Translations under genes and position numbers: made by a program | The notes under the pieces: model-generated | Seen by the model: only the letters and a program-made list of their open reading frames with translations | The model's database searches: none | Told to the model about the DNA's origin: nothing | NCBI RefSeq assembly: GCF_021245985.1 | Contig: NZ_JAJQXA010000011.1 | Location: 124,001-188,000, forward strand | Source: Flavobacterium soyae | GTDB taxonomy: Bacteria > Bacteroidota > Bacteroidia > Flavobacteriales > Flavobacteriaceae | Direction of reading: 5' to 3' | DNA length: 64,000 nt | Shown: piece after piece, positions 1 through 8,706 of the stretch | Layout: the number at the start of each line of letters is the position of its first letter | Position numbering within the stretch: the first letter of the stretch is position 1

Positions 1-267
1 TGGTAAATATGCTATTTCATTTTTGTTATGTGAATATTTTATACCCAGTGTAGATTTTTTTATAAAATATCCCTGCATAATTTCTATCAGCAACTCATTT
101 GAAAGAACTTTAGATTTGTGAGAGTTAAAATATGCAAACAATAAAGGATCACTAAATGTATTGTCATCATCAAAATGTAAGTTATTAAAGAGATCTGGAT
201 TTTGTTTATATATTAATAACTTAATTGTATCTATAATTTCTTCTTTATTTTCTATTAAACTTTGCAT
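1..267 (-). CDS. Unrecognised protein, truncated by left window edge
   Basis: An open frame starts at an ATG at 265-267 on the minus strand and runs off the left edge, giving about 89 N-terminal residues. It begins MQSLIENKEEIIDTI and is hydrophilic and charged, with a cluster of acidic residues (FDDDNTFSDP) and no signal peptide. I recognise no family. Its start overlaps the end of the ThiF-like gene by 13 bases, so it is very probably translationally coupled and the last visible gene of the RiPP operon running leftward from 2270. It may be another maturation or immunity factor, but that is inference from position only. Confidence 0.6.
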   Translation of the reverse strand, partial: MQSLIENKEEIIDTIKLLIYKQNPDLFNNLHFDDDNTFSDPLLFAYFNSHKSKVLSNELLIEIMQGYFIKKSTLGIKYSHNKNEIAYLP

Positions 268-1265
268 ATTTTACAATCTTCATTACAATTAATTAATACA
301 CTTTGCGTTTTCAGAGTTAGAGGATTTAAAGCAATTAATCTTCCTATGGTTTGGCAGTGTTGATATTGTTCTAAAAGGAAAAAAAGTATTTCCTTAAAAA
401 TTAATGATGACAGGATATTAATATTAAATGAGATAGATGGATGAAAAAGATATTCACCAAACATTCTTTCAAAATATTCTGTTTTATAATGTTCTCCATA
501 AGTTTTACTCGCATAATTTGAGAGGTATTCATTACATGATGTTATATCAGGAACATATATGGGTCCAATCTTAATAAATTCGTATGAATATGCCATCATG
601 ATATACGGGATCTTTTCACTGAAGCAAATTTCATTGAGATTCTTTACAAACATACCTTTTGGATCGCATGCTTTAACAATAAAATCTGGCTTTATATCCT
701 TAATAAAAGTACTTAGTTCTTCTTTATCAAAAAGATTTGCATCGTGCGTTTGAATATCTATTAAAAAATTTTCTTTAATTTTTTTCTTTAAAGACTCTGT
801 CTTTTTCTGATTAATATCTAGTTTATCAAAAGTTATCACTTTTAATAAATCTGTACTCTCTACATTATCAAAATCAACAATATGAATATTTTTAAAACCA
901 AATTGTGCTAATAGATATATTAATGTACTTCCTCCTCCGCCAGCTCCAAATATCAACAGTTTTTTTTCTTTGGCTTTTTCGCTTGTATCATCGCCTGATA
1001 AATAGTTCAAATAAAGGTTGCTTCTCGAATTGGATATAAATTCTGCAGTCTCCAGAAATCCCTTCTTGTTTAAATCATAAAAAGGAAATCTTTTTAAGTC
1101 ACTTTCATAAATTCCATTTTTAAGCATTCTTTCTAAAAGGTTGTAATTTTCTACATTATTTTCTATTTCCAAATAACTTTTATCATTACCTACAAAACCA
1201 ATACAAATTTTATTTAATGCTTTATATATTGTCAAATACTTCTTGAAATAATATTTAATTTCCAT
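255..1265 (-). CDS. ThiF/MoeB-family E1-like adenylating enzyme (RiPP type)
   Basis: This 336-aa protein has the E1-like Rossmann core. The nucleotide loop GAGGGGS is at residues 107-113, a strand ending in IHIVDFDNVE (128-136) carries the ribose-contact aspartate, and KACDPKGMF lies at 198-206. The C-terminus is CxxxCxxC (Cys 327, 331, 334), like the zinc site of ThiF/MoeB enzymes. Family members adenylate a peptide C-terminus or acidic side chain, and RiPP versions modify precursor peptides. The first 100 residues resemble the poorly conserved N-terminal domain of RiPP ThiF proteins. The gene overlaps its upstream hydrolase by 11 bases and sits two genes from a GG-leader peptide, so it is probably that peptide's modifying enzyme. 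The chemistry is unknown. Confidence 0.8.
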   Translation of the reverse strand: MEIKYYFKKYLTIYKALNKICIGFVGNDKSYLEIENNVENYNLLERMLKNGIYESDLKRFPFYDLNKKGFLETAEFISNSRSNLYLNYLSGDDTSEKAKEKKLLIFGAGGGGSTLIYLLAQFGFKNIHIVDFDNVESTDLLKVITFDKLDINQKKTESLKKKIKENFLIDIQTHDANLFDKEELSTFIKDIKPDFIVKACDPKGMFVKNLNEICFSEKIPYIMMAYSYEFIKIGPIYVPDITSCNEYLSNYASKTYGEHYKTEYFERMFGEYLFHPSISFNINILSSLIFKEILFFLLEQYQHCQTIGRLIALNPLTLKTQSVLINCNEDCKICKV

Positions 1266-2061
1266 TTACAAATCGATTAATTTTTTCTTCATAATATTCT
1301 ATTTCTGAGGTATTATTCAGCATGCCCAAATGATCTCCTTCATAAGCAATTAACATTCGCTTAGAAACATTTTGTGATACAATATTTTGACCATCTTCTA
1401 AATTTGTTATAATATCATTTTTAGCTACAAAAATTAAAATCTTTGATTCAACTTTTTGCCACTTCTTAGGAAGTTCATAATCAGAATTACTAATTATCTC
1501 TTTTTGTTTAGCTTTTTCTAATCGCTCAATTGTAATGTTTACATCGTAAACACATCCTTCAGCAATAATAAATTCAGTTTTTTCATCTTGTACAGCTAAT
1601 ACTGTTGCAATTGTACCCATAGATAGAGCAACTATTCCAATATTATCTATTTTTAAATCTCTTTTGAAGTATGCTAAAACATTTTTCATATCGTTTGAAA
1701 ATTCTTCATAAAAAAGCCTTTTAGAATCTATTTGAAAAGAAGAACTTTTTCCAAAACCGCGATAATCAAAAGAAATAACTCTGAATCCTAATTTTGTGTA
1801 AAACGAAATATATGGCAAATAATAAGACATATTACCATAATCACCATAAGCAAGTAAAACTGTTTTAGTTTTCTCTCCTTTTATTTTATTTCCATTGGGT
1901 TCAGAAACCCAAGCACAAATTTCTACGTCATTATTCTTTACAATTACTTCTTTGTATTGAATATTATACTCTTTTGGTGTAGATATATACTCTTTCTTAG
2001 GATTAATTGCATAGTTAAAAATCGAATAGAACATAAGAGAAAACAATAATATTGGCTTCAT
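1255..2061 (-). CDS. Secreted alpha/beta hydrolase
   Basis: This 268-aa protein begins with a hydrophobic export signal (MKPILLFSLMFYSIFNYA). The fold shows YGDYGNMSYYLP in the oxyanion region (about 92-103), FDYRGFGKS (about 118-126), a nucleophile elbow ALSMGT in which Ser replaces the first Gly context of GxSxG, a late acid region (VAKNDIITNLEDG) and a closing histidine (YEGDHLGML). It belongs to the DUF1749/serine aminopeptidase-like hydrolases. It lies between the precursor gene and the ThiF-like gene on the same strand, overlapping the latter by 11 bases. It may act as leader peptidase, as an esterase on the product, or in self-protection; the sequence does not decide. Confidence 0.75.
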   Translation of the reverse strand: MKPILLFSLMFYSIFNYAINPKKEYISTPKEYNIQYKEVIVKNNDVEICAWVSEPNGNKIKGEKTKTVLLAYGDYGNMSYYLPYISFYTKLGFRVISFDYRGFGKSSSFQIDSKRLFYEEFSNDMKNVLAYFKRDLKIDNIGIVALSMGTIATVLAVQDEKTEFIIAEGCVYDVNITIERLEKAKQKEIISNSDYELPKKWQKVESKILIFVAKNDIITNLEDGQNIVSQNVSKRMLIAYEGDHLGMLNNTSEIEYYEEKINRFVNGN

Positions 2062-2120
2062 ATTAATTTTAATTGAAAAAATACTGTCTGAAAGTTGTAT
2101 TTTCAGACAGTATAAAAAAG

Positions 2121-2270
2121 TTATATATTATCACATGGAACTGTGCGAACAGGATCAGCTGGTCTTGAATCGTGACATGCTTCCATTATTCCGCCAGAAA
2201 TACTCTCTAATAACTCTTCTGAAGCAATAGCTTCTGCTCTTTCTTTTAAAGCATCTAAATTTAATTTCAT
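2121..2270 (-). CDS. GG-leader RiPP precursor peptide (ThiF-linked)
   Basis: I choose the internal ATG at 2268-2270, giving 49 aa, because from there the peptide is a textbook Bacteroidota leader: MKLNLDALKERAEAIAS, then EELLESISGG. An LNLD box resembles the FNLD box of class I lanthipeptide leaders and the double glycine marks the cleavage site. An upstream in-frame ATG would only add a hydrophobic tail unlike a leader. The predicted core is 22 residues with two cysteines (core positions 5 and 19), one Ser and one Thr. It is the first gene of the minus-strand operon containing the hydrolase and the ThiF-like enzyme. The core matches no RiPP class I know. Confidence 0.75.
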   Translation of the reverse strand: MKLNLDALKERAEAIASEELLESISGGIMEACHDSRPADPVRTVPCDNI

Positions 2271-2599
2271 AGTTTTTAATTTTAATAACAATAAATAATA
2301 TTGACATATAATCCGTGCCATCGGCTTGCTTGCAAGCATCTATTTAGAATACATTTCTTCTACAACTGGCCATTTGCAAAATAATTTGTACTTAAATTAT
2401 TTCCTTCTTCTATCTCAAACTCAATAATTAAGACAACAACGGGTTGCGGTTTTTTGAGAATATCAATAAATGAAGAAAAAAGTAAAAGATTTAAATTTTA
2501 AAAATCATATACTTTTTAAATAAATGTTTCGCTAAAAATTGTTTCACATTTACAAGTCCAAAACTAGAGCTAAAGGTTATTTCTCACAAACTATGTAAA
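2271..2599. other. Divergent intergenic region between two RiPP loci
   Basis: There is no convincing coding frame in this AT-rich stretch. It must carry the promoter of the minus-strand precursor operon and the promoter of the plus-strand regulator. A short inverted repeat, GCTTGC-TTGCAAGC, lies near 2325-2338. I see no clear -33/-7 promoter pair. Confidence 0.5.
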
Positions 2600-2638
2600 T
2601 CGAAATTCAGGAATGTCGATAAGAAATTCAGGAATTCC
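2600..2638. promoter_or_regulatory. Tandem palindromic sites upstream of regulator gene
   Basis: Two half-palindromic sites of the form GAAATTC-AG-GAAT(n)TC stand 21 bases apart, at 2602-2617 and 2623-2638. The first, with its flanks (2600-2623), matches 21 of 24 bases of a perfect palindrome at 4491-4514 on the far side of the regulator gene. The 21-base spacing puts both on the same DNA face. They are candidate operators for the TPR-AraC regulator; the link is inferred from position and sequence identity. Confidence 0.6.
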
Positions 2639-2753
2639 AGGCAAAAAACATCCCAAACACCTTGTTTACAACAACTTAAAAAAACGCAAAAAACATGATC
2701 TCTTATTCTTATTTTATGCATATATGCTCTATTTTTACAAAAAACAATTGCAC

Positions 2754-4466
2754 ATGATTTCTTACAAACTTCTTAGAACTGTTATTTTACTATTCATTCC
2801 CCTACTATTGAATGCCCAGACTAAGGAAAAAGACTTTACAAAATTATCTTATGATGAATTACATGATTTGTATTTTGATAATGTAGGTAATCCCAAAAAA
2901 CAAATACTATATACAAAGGCATATATGACCAAGGCTGTAAGAGAAAATAATAATATTAGAAAAGCAAGAGCTAATTATCAAATTGCCCTTTTATATTATA
3001 AAACCGATGTCAATAAGGCAATTATGTATTTGGATAGTGTTATTAAATATTCCCAAAACACAGGCGATAGATCCTTTCCTGTAGCTGCTTATTGTGAAAA
3101 AGCAGATTTTCTTAAAATGCAGTATAAATTTAAAGAGGCTATGGCTAATTATAATGAAGCAGAAAAGATTGCACTTAAAACGAATACCGATTATTATTAT
3201 GTAGTAAGAGAATATATAGGTATAACTAAGTCAGAAGATTTAGGCGATTATAATGAGGCATTAGAAATTTATAAAGAATGTTACAAATATTATAAAAGTA
3301 TAGATGTAAGAAATTCTAGATATTCCAGAAGATATCAGGGTATTCTTTTTGGATTGGCAGATTGTCATAAATCTTTATATAATACAGATTCAACTACATA
3401 TTATAATAAAATAGGGTATAAAGAATCTCACATAACTAAGAATGAAGAGTACAAATATCTTTTCATATTAAATGAAGGAGCAAATCAAGTATTAAAAAAA
3501 AATTATAAAGCTGGATTAGACAGTATTAATAAAGCATTGCCTAAAATGATTAAGTATGAAAATGTTGGCAATGAATTAGCTGCTTATTATTATTTAGGAA
3601 AAGCTTATGATGGATTAGGAAAAAAAGCAAAAGCAGCAGAAAACTTTATTAAAGTAGATTCTATATACAAAATAACAAAAGAAATAAGCACTGAGTTTGT
3701 AGATGGATACCCGTATTTGATAACCTATTATAAAAACTCAGGAGATAAGGAAAATCAATTAAAATATATTACGGTTTATATGTCTATAGATAGTATTTTA
3801 AAGAAAAATTATCGTGAATTGAATAAGTTGGTGAATAAAGAATATGACATTCCCCATTTAATTTCTGATAAAGAAAATCTTATTGCTTCACTTAACAATG
3901 ATAAAATAAAAACGAATTGGGGCTTTGCATTCTTACTTTTAACAATTATTAGTTTAGGAAGTTTTGCCTTATATCAGTATAAAACAAAAAAACAATATCG
4001 ATCTAGATTTGAAAAAATAATAAACGAAACCAAAATCAATGACGATTTTGAGGTTAAAAAAGATAGTACGGTAAAAATTGAAGATATTGGTATTGCAGAA
4101 GAGTTAATTAATCAGATTTTGGAAAAACTCAGTCGTTTTGAAAGTAACAAAGGATATCTGGAATCTAATATTACTGTGCAAATGCTATCTACCGTATTTG
4201 AGACAAACTCAAAATATGTCTCTAAAATAGTGAACGTATACAAGAAAAAATCATTTACGCAATATATAAATGATTTAAGAATTGACTATACTATTAGTCA
4301 ATTACAAGAAAATAATAAACTACGAAAATATACGATTCAGGCACTAGCACTAGAATTTGGTTTTAACAATGCTGAATCTTTTTCAACGGCTTTTTATAAA
4401 AAAACTGGTATAAAACCAACTTATTTCATTAAAGAACTGGGCATAGGAACACAAACCACTAATTAA
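2754..4466 (+). CDS. Membrane TPR sensor with AraC-type DNA-binding domain
   Basis: I start at ATG 2754, where the protein begins MISYKLLRTVILLFIPLLLNAQ, an export signal. A longer in-frame start at 2613 lies inside the operator repeat and is unlikely. The 570-aa protein has about seven TPR-like helical pairs (roughly 40-370), one membrane helix (about 392-412, GFAFLLLTIISLGSFALY), a linker, and a C-terminal AraC helix-turn-helix region (about 455-560) with SKYVSKIVN and the second-helix signature ALEFGFNNAESFSTAF. Periplasmic TPRs joined through the membrane to a cytoplasmic AraC domain are common in flavobacteria. It sits between two RiPP loci and is flanked by related palindromes, so it probably controls one or both. 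Confidence 0.85.
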   Translation: MISYKLLRTVILLFIPLLLNAQTKEKDFTKLSYDELHDLYFDNVGNPKKQILYTKAYMTKAVRENNNIRKARANYQIALLYYKTDVNKAIMYLDSVIKYSQNTGDRSFPVAAYCEKADFLKMQYKFKEAMANYNEAEKIALKTNTDYYYVVREYIGITKSEDLGDYNEALEIYKECYKYYKSIDVRNSRYSRRYQGILFGLADCHKSLYNTDSTTYYNKIGYKESHITKNEEYKYLFILNEGANQVLKKNYKAGLDSINKALPKMIKYENVGNELAAYYYLGKAYDGLGKKAKAAENFIKVDSIYKITKEISTEFVDGYPYLITYYKNSGDKENQLKYITVYMSIDSILKKNYRELNKLVNKEYDIPHLISDKENLIASLNNDKIKTNWGFAFLLLTIISLGSFALYQYKTKKQYRSRFEKIINETKINDDFEVKKDSTVKIEDIGIAEELINQILEKLSRFESNKGYLESNITVQMLSTVFETNSKYVSKIVNVYKKKSFTQYINDLRIDYTISQLQENNKLRKYTIQALALEFGFNNAESFSTAFYKKTGIKPTYFIKELGIGTQTTN

Positions 4467-4490
4467 CAAACACTTAAAACATTAACAAAC

Positions 4491-4514
4491 TCGAAATTCC
4501 TGAATTTCGATAAG
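4491..4514. promoter_or_regulatory. 20-bp perfect palindrome, candidate operator before lanthipeptide operon
   Basis: TCGAAATTCCTGAATTTCGA (4491-4510) is a perfect 9+2+9 inverted repeat followed by TAAG. It shares 21 of 24 bases with 2600-2623. It lies about 40 bases upstream of the likely -7 element of the precursor gene, a fitting place for an activator site. A dispersed intergenic repeat is the alternative, but no other copy was noticed in the window. Confidence 0.6.
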
Positions 4515-4526
4515 CATAACACACTA

Positions 4527-4561
4527 TTTTATAATTCATGAATAAGTACCTTATATATTTG
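4527..4561 (+). promoter_or_regulatory. Putative Bacteroidota promoter of precursor operon
   Basis: TATATTTG at 4554-4561 fits the Bacteroidota -7 consensus TAnnTTTG exactly. A T-rich -33 region (TTTTA, 4527-4531) lies 22 bases upstream. The precursor ATG follows 32 bases downstream of the -7 element. The weak -33 is consistent with activator dependence. Confidence 0.5.
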
Positions 4562-4592
4562 CAGTTATAACAATACGTTTAAATCTATAAAA

Positions 4593-4757
4593 ATGAAACA
4601 AAAAAAAGAAAACAAAGCAATTAAAAAATTTAATTTAGAAAAATTTGAAGTAGCAAAATTGAAGAATTTGCATATAATTAAAGGGGGAAAAGCTCCTGGA
4701 GACGATACGATTGATGGAACTGGTAACAAAGGTGGACATTCATCTGGAGATTGCTAA
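4593..4757 (+). CDS. Class I lanthipeptide-like precursor peptide
   Basis: This small frame encodes 54 aa. The leader is Lys-rich and contains KFNLEKFEVAKL, an FNLD-type box bound by LanB enzymes, and ends HIIKGG. The predicted core of 22 residues starts KAPGDDTIDG and ends HSSGDC. It holds two Thr, two Ser and a single C-terminal Cys, so at most one (methyl)lanthionine ring could form. Gly and charged residues dominate the core, unlike classical lantibiotics. It directly precedes the S8 protease (39 bases) and the LanB halves. The family match is to Bacteroidota GG-leader class I lanthipeptide precursors; the structure of the product is unknown. Confidence 0.85.
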   Translation: MKQKKENKAIKKFNLEKFEVAKLKNLHIIKGGKAPGDDTIDGTGNKGGHSSGDC

Positions 4758-4795
4758 GAAAATTTAAAAGTATTAAAAATTATCATTTAAAGCAG

Positions 4796-6499
4796 ATGAA
4801 ACCATTTTACAATGTAATCTTATTTTTTTTAATTCTAATGAGTTGTAAACCAACACATGATTCAAGTGTTTCGTATGTTAAGTTAAATCAAAAAAACGAG
4901 CTTAAAGCATCAGAATTACAAACCTGGTACAAAAAAGATTATATGGAAGATACTATTCCAGGGATTTCATTGGACAAATGGTTTGCTTTAAACAAAAAGA
5001 AACCTAAAAATAATAATATCATTGTTGCAATAATAGATACACAAATTGATCTGAAACATGAAGATTTACAAGGACAAATCTGGACAAATAAAAAAGAAAT
5101 TCCTAACAATGGCATTGATGATGACCATAATGGTTATATAGATGATATAAATGGCTGGAGTTTTACAGGAACTAAAAGCGGCGGTTATGTTGTGTGGAGT
5201 AATTATGAATATGTACGTATAGTAAGAGATTGGGCGCTATTATTTAAAAATAAAACGGAATTTCAAATAAACACTCAAGATCAATACAAGTATAAAGAAT
5301 ATCACAGAGCTTTAAAAAAACTGGAAGAGAAAAATAAGTATTACAGAAATTGGTTTAAATCTTTAAATTATAAAGCTGTACTTTTTCCAATAGCAAAAGA
5401 CACTTTAAAATACTTTTTTCCTAAAGAGGATTATACATTCAAACAGTTAGATAGTATGTATAAAAAGTATAAGATAAATGATAAAACTTTTAAGCAAAGA
5501 CGCGATGATAATGATAGAGATTTAGGAGCATTAATTGGTTGTATGATGTCTAGTCTAGAGATGAATCAAAACACTTTGGAAGACATTTTAGAAATGCAAA
5601 CCCAATTGGATTCAGTTATAAATAAGAATCTTAATTTAGATTATAATGAGCGCTTATTGATAGGTGATAATCCTACTATTTTAGAAAAAGGTTATGGCAA
5701 TAATAATGTAAGTAATAATAAAGCAGGCCATAGACCATTTCAGGATCATTGTACAAAAATGGCTGGAGTAATTGGAGCTAATCGAGAAAATAATATAGGT
5801 ATAAAAGGAATTCTGCAAGATGTAAAAATTATGCCTTTAAATATTTCTCCATCTGGAGATGAACATGATAAGGATATAGCTATGGCTATTAGATATGCGG
5901 TAGATAATGGCGCAAAAATAATTAATATGTCTTTTTACAAAGAATTCTCTTTACATAAAGAATGGGTATTTGAAGCCATAAAATATGCCGAAGAGAATAA
6001 TGTATTGTTAGTTCATATCGCAGGAAATGATGGTGTTAATATTGATATAAATCCATGTTATCCAAATGATAATGATTTTGAAAATTTTAAAGAAGTAAGT
6101 TCGAATTTTATCAATGTAGGATCTGTTACTCATAAAATGAATGATAATTTTGTTTCTGACTTTTCTAATTATGGAAAAGAGAATGTCGATTTATTTGCAC
6201 CGGGAGAAGAAATATATTCCACAAGTGCAGGTAATACTTATAAATTTGATTCAGGAACTTCAATGGCAGCACCAATGGTTTGCGGAACAGCAGCATTAAT
6301 CTGGCAATACTATCCGAACCTAAAAGCTGCACAAGTAAAACAAATTATTCTCGATTCAGGAACATCTTATAATTTTGAAGTAATTGTACCCGGTACAAAA
6401 GACAAGAAAGTTCCATTTTCAGAATTATCAAAATCCGGTAAAGTTCTAAACGTTTATAATGCAATGAAACTTGCTGAAAAAGTTAGTAAAAACAAATAA
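4796..6499 (+). CDS. Lipoprotein subtilisin-family (S8) protease, LanP-like
   Basis: I start at ATG 4796, giving 567 aa with a lipoprotein signal (FFLILMSC, lipobox Cys 17); a start at 4751 would overlap the precursor gene. The catalytic triad is visible: Asp 81 (AIIDTQID), His 318 (QDHCTKMAG, with Cys in place of the usual Gly after His) and Ser 489 (SGTSMAAPM), with oxyanion Asn 411 (IAGND). About 190 mostly charged residues are inserted between Asp and His, as in many Bacteroidota S8 lipoproteins. Its place between precursor and dehydratase suggests it removes the leader after export, at the membrane. It overlaps the next gene by one base (TAATG). Confidence 0.88.
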   Translation: MKPFYNVILFFLILMSCKPTHDSSVSYVKLNQKNELKASELQTWYKKDYMEDTIPGISLDKWFALNKKKPKNNNIIVAIIDTQIDLKHEDLQGQIWTNKKEIPNNGIDDDHNGYIDDINGWSFTGTKSGGYVVWSNYEYVRIVRDWALLFKNKTEFQINTQDQYKYKEYHRALKKLEEKNKYYRNWFKSLNYKAVLFPIAKDTLKYFFPKEDYTFKQLDSMYKKYKINDKTFKQRRDDNDRDLGALIGCMMSSLEMNQNTLEDILEMQTQLDSVINKNLNLDYNERLLIGDNPTILEKGYGNNNVSNNKAGHRPFQDHCTKMAGVIGANRENNIGIKGILQDVKIMPLNISPSGDEHDKDIAMAIRYAVDNGAKIINMSFYKEFSLHKEWVFEAIKYAEENNVLLVHIAGNDGVNIDINPCYPNDNDFENFKEVSSNFINVGSVTHKMNDNFVSDFSNYGKENVDLFAPGEEIYSTSAGNTYKFDSGTSMAAPMVCGTAALIWQYYPNLKAAQVKQIILDSGTSYNFEVIVPGTKDKKVPFSELSKSGKVLNVYNAMKLAEKVSKNK

Positions 6500-8703
6500 T
6501 GTCCCATTATAAAATTACACCTTTTCCAGAATATGTTCTTAGAACACCTTTGTTTCCATTGTCATCTTACCTGGAATTAATTGAAAATTATTCATCTGAA
6601 AAAGCAAAAGAATTTTACAAAAATGCTGTAGTAAAAGAAGCCATTAATTTAGCTTCTCCTGAATTACGAAGAGAATTGGACAAATGGACACTGGAAACTT
6701 CTTCCCTCTTCAACGAAAAAAAACAGGCTTTAGAACTTACTTTTTTAAAATATACAGCGAGAATGTCTTCTCGCTGTACTCCTTTTGGTTTATTCGCAGG
6801 TTGTTCAGTCGGAAAACTTGATTCTGAAACCAATATAACATTAGAATCTCTTTATAAGTATAAACGATTTACACAATTTGATATGCAATATTGGGTTGCA
6901 ATGCTTCAGGATATTGCAAAAAGAAAAGAAGCTGCGCTGCATTTAAAATATTTTCCTAACTCATCAATTTACGAAATAGGCGATTTTTATCGTTTTATCG
7001 AATATAAATACGTCAATGCAAAACGAGAGCATAACATTTCTGCATTACGCAAATCTGAACTGTTAGAACAAATAGTACTCGAGGCAAAATCAGGAATCAC
7101 TATCAATAAAATGATTTCATTTTTAGCTGCTAATGATTCTGAAAAAGAACAAGCCGAAGCGTTTGTTTTTAAACTAATAGATTTTCAGTTTTTAATAAGT
7201 GAATTAGACGCGGTTATAACCGGAAGCAATGAATGGAAAAGAGTAATTAATATCTTCGCTGCAATCCCTTCTTTTAGTAAGGAAACTGAATTGTTTAAGA
7301 GCCTAAACAAAAAACTTTCTCATTTAGATCGTAATTTGTCACCACCTGAAAAAGTTTATGCAGAAATTAAGGAAGCAATCGAGAAAATTGGAACTAATCA
7401 TGAAGAAAAATATCTTTTTCAAACCGATTTAAACATATTGGCTTCAAAAAATAACTTAGATAAAAAAGTTTTCCAAAGAGTGTCAGGAGCAATTCAGTTT
7501 TTAAACGGTATTCAGAAACATAAAAAAGTCGAAAATCTGGAAAATTTTAAAAAGGCTTTTATTAAAAGATATGAATCTAAAGAACTGCCTTTAAGTACCG
7601 TATTAGATACTGAAACAGGAATTGGTTATTTGCAAAACCATGAAATGAATGACAGCCACGAAATACTGGAAAATTTTTCATTTAAGTCTAAGAAAGCAGA
7701 CGAAAAAAATCAGATCTGGACGTCGATTGATTTAATTTTGCAGAAAAAACTTCATAATTGTATTTTTAAAGGAGAAAAAAGCATCGTACTCACCGAAAAA
7801 GATTTTCCTGATTTTGATACTGACTTAAAAGATATTCCTGTAACTTTTTCGGTAATTATTGAACTTTTTAATAATGAACAAATTGCTTTATTATCTGGAG
7901 GAAGTATAAGCGCTGCAAAATTATTAGGCCGTTTCTGCAATGGCAATAGCGAAATCTATAATCTCACAAAGGAAATTATTAAAAAAGAAAACGAATATCA
8001 CCACGATAAGATTCTAGCCGAAGTCGTACACATTCCAGAGTCCAGAACAGGAAATATATTAAAACGACCTGTTCTTCGAAAACATGAAATTAGTTATTTA
8101 TGTAAGCCAGGTGTTTCTCAGGAAGATAATTTAGATTTGACAGATTTGTTTATATCTGTTAAATCAAATAAAATTGTTTTACGCTCAAAAAAACACAATA
8201 AAGAAATAATGCCATGTTTATCAAATGCGCATAATTTTTCATCAGGCAGTTCACTTCCTATTTATAATTTTCTATGCCATCTTCAATTACAGGACATCAA
8301 ACCCGTTTCTTCTTTTAATTGGGGAATACTGGAATCTCATTATGACTTTTTTCCAAGAGTTATTTATAGCGAAATTATACTATCAAAAGCAAAATGGAGG
8401 GTTAAAAAAAACGAAATCATTCTATTTTATACGATCAGCAAAAATGATTTACCAAAAGAATTTTTAAAATGGAGATTAGAACGAAATATTCCGCGATTTG
8501 CAAATTGGGTTAATTCTGACAATACTTTGTTATTCGATTTTGAATCAACAATTTGTATTGAACTATTCCTAAAATCAATTAAACAAAAAGAAGATTTTTT
8601 TCTTGAAGAATTTTTATTTACAGAAAAATCAATGGTCCAAAACAATGCTGGAGAGCATTTTTCTAACCAGATTGTATTATCTTATTACAAAGAAAAAGCG
8701 TAA
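6499..8703 (+). CDS. Lantibiotic dehydratase, glutamylation half (split LanB N-part)
   Basis: This 734-aa protein shows the LanB N-terminal domain hallmark (residues 85-101, ending SSRCTPFGLFAG). In the family this part uses glutamyl-tRNA to glutamylate Ser/Thr of the peptide. Full LanB proteins such as NisB are about 1000 residues because they also carry the elimination domain; here that part is encoded by the next gene. Start codon and S8 stop overlap (TAATG), showing coupling. Split LanBs are known from thiopeptide pathways and from the Bacteroidota pinensin locus. I infer dehydration of the four Ser/Thr in the neighbouring precursor. Confidence 0.9.
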   Translation: MSHYKITPFPEYVLRTPLFPLSSYLELIENYSSEKAKEFYKNAVVKEAINLASPELRRELDKWTLETSSLFNEKKQALELTFLKYTARMSSRCTPFGLFAGCSVGKLDSETNITLESLYKYKRFTQFDMQYWVAMLQDIAKRKEAALHLKYFPNSSIYEIGDFYRFIEYKYVNAKREHNISALRKSELLEQIVLEAKSGITINKMISFLAANDSEKEQAEAFVFKLIDFQFLISELDAVITGSNEWKRVINIFAAIPSFSKETELFKSLNKKLSHLDRNLSPPEKVYAEIKEAIEKIGTNHEEKYLFQTDLNILASKNNLDKKVFQRVSGAIQFLNGIQKHKKVENLENFKKAFIKRYESKELPLSTVLDTETGIGYLQNHEMNDSHEILENFSFKSKKADEKNQIWTSIDLILQKKLHNCIFKGEKSIVLTEKDFPDFDTDLKDIPVTFSVIIELFNNEQIALLSGGSISAAKLLGRFCNGNSEIYNLTKEIIKKENEYHHDKILAEVVHIPESRTGNILKRPVLRKHEISYLCKPGVSQEDNLDLTDLFISVKSNKIVLRSKKHNKEIMPCLSNAHNFSSGSSLPIYNFLCHLQLQDIKPVSSFNWGILESHYDFFPRVIYSEIILSKAKWRVKKNEIILFYTISKNDLPKEFLKWRLERNIPRFANWVNSDNTLLFDFESTICIELFLKSIKQKEDFFLEEFLFTEKSMVQNNAGEHFSNQIVLSYYKEKA

Positions 8704-8706
8704 AAA

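Noticed and set aside
2613..2753. Longer N-terminus for the TPR-AraC regulator
   Set aside because: It lies across the operator repeats, and the internal ATG at 2754 begins a proper signal peptide.
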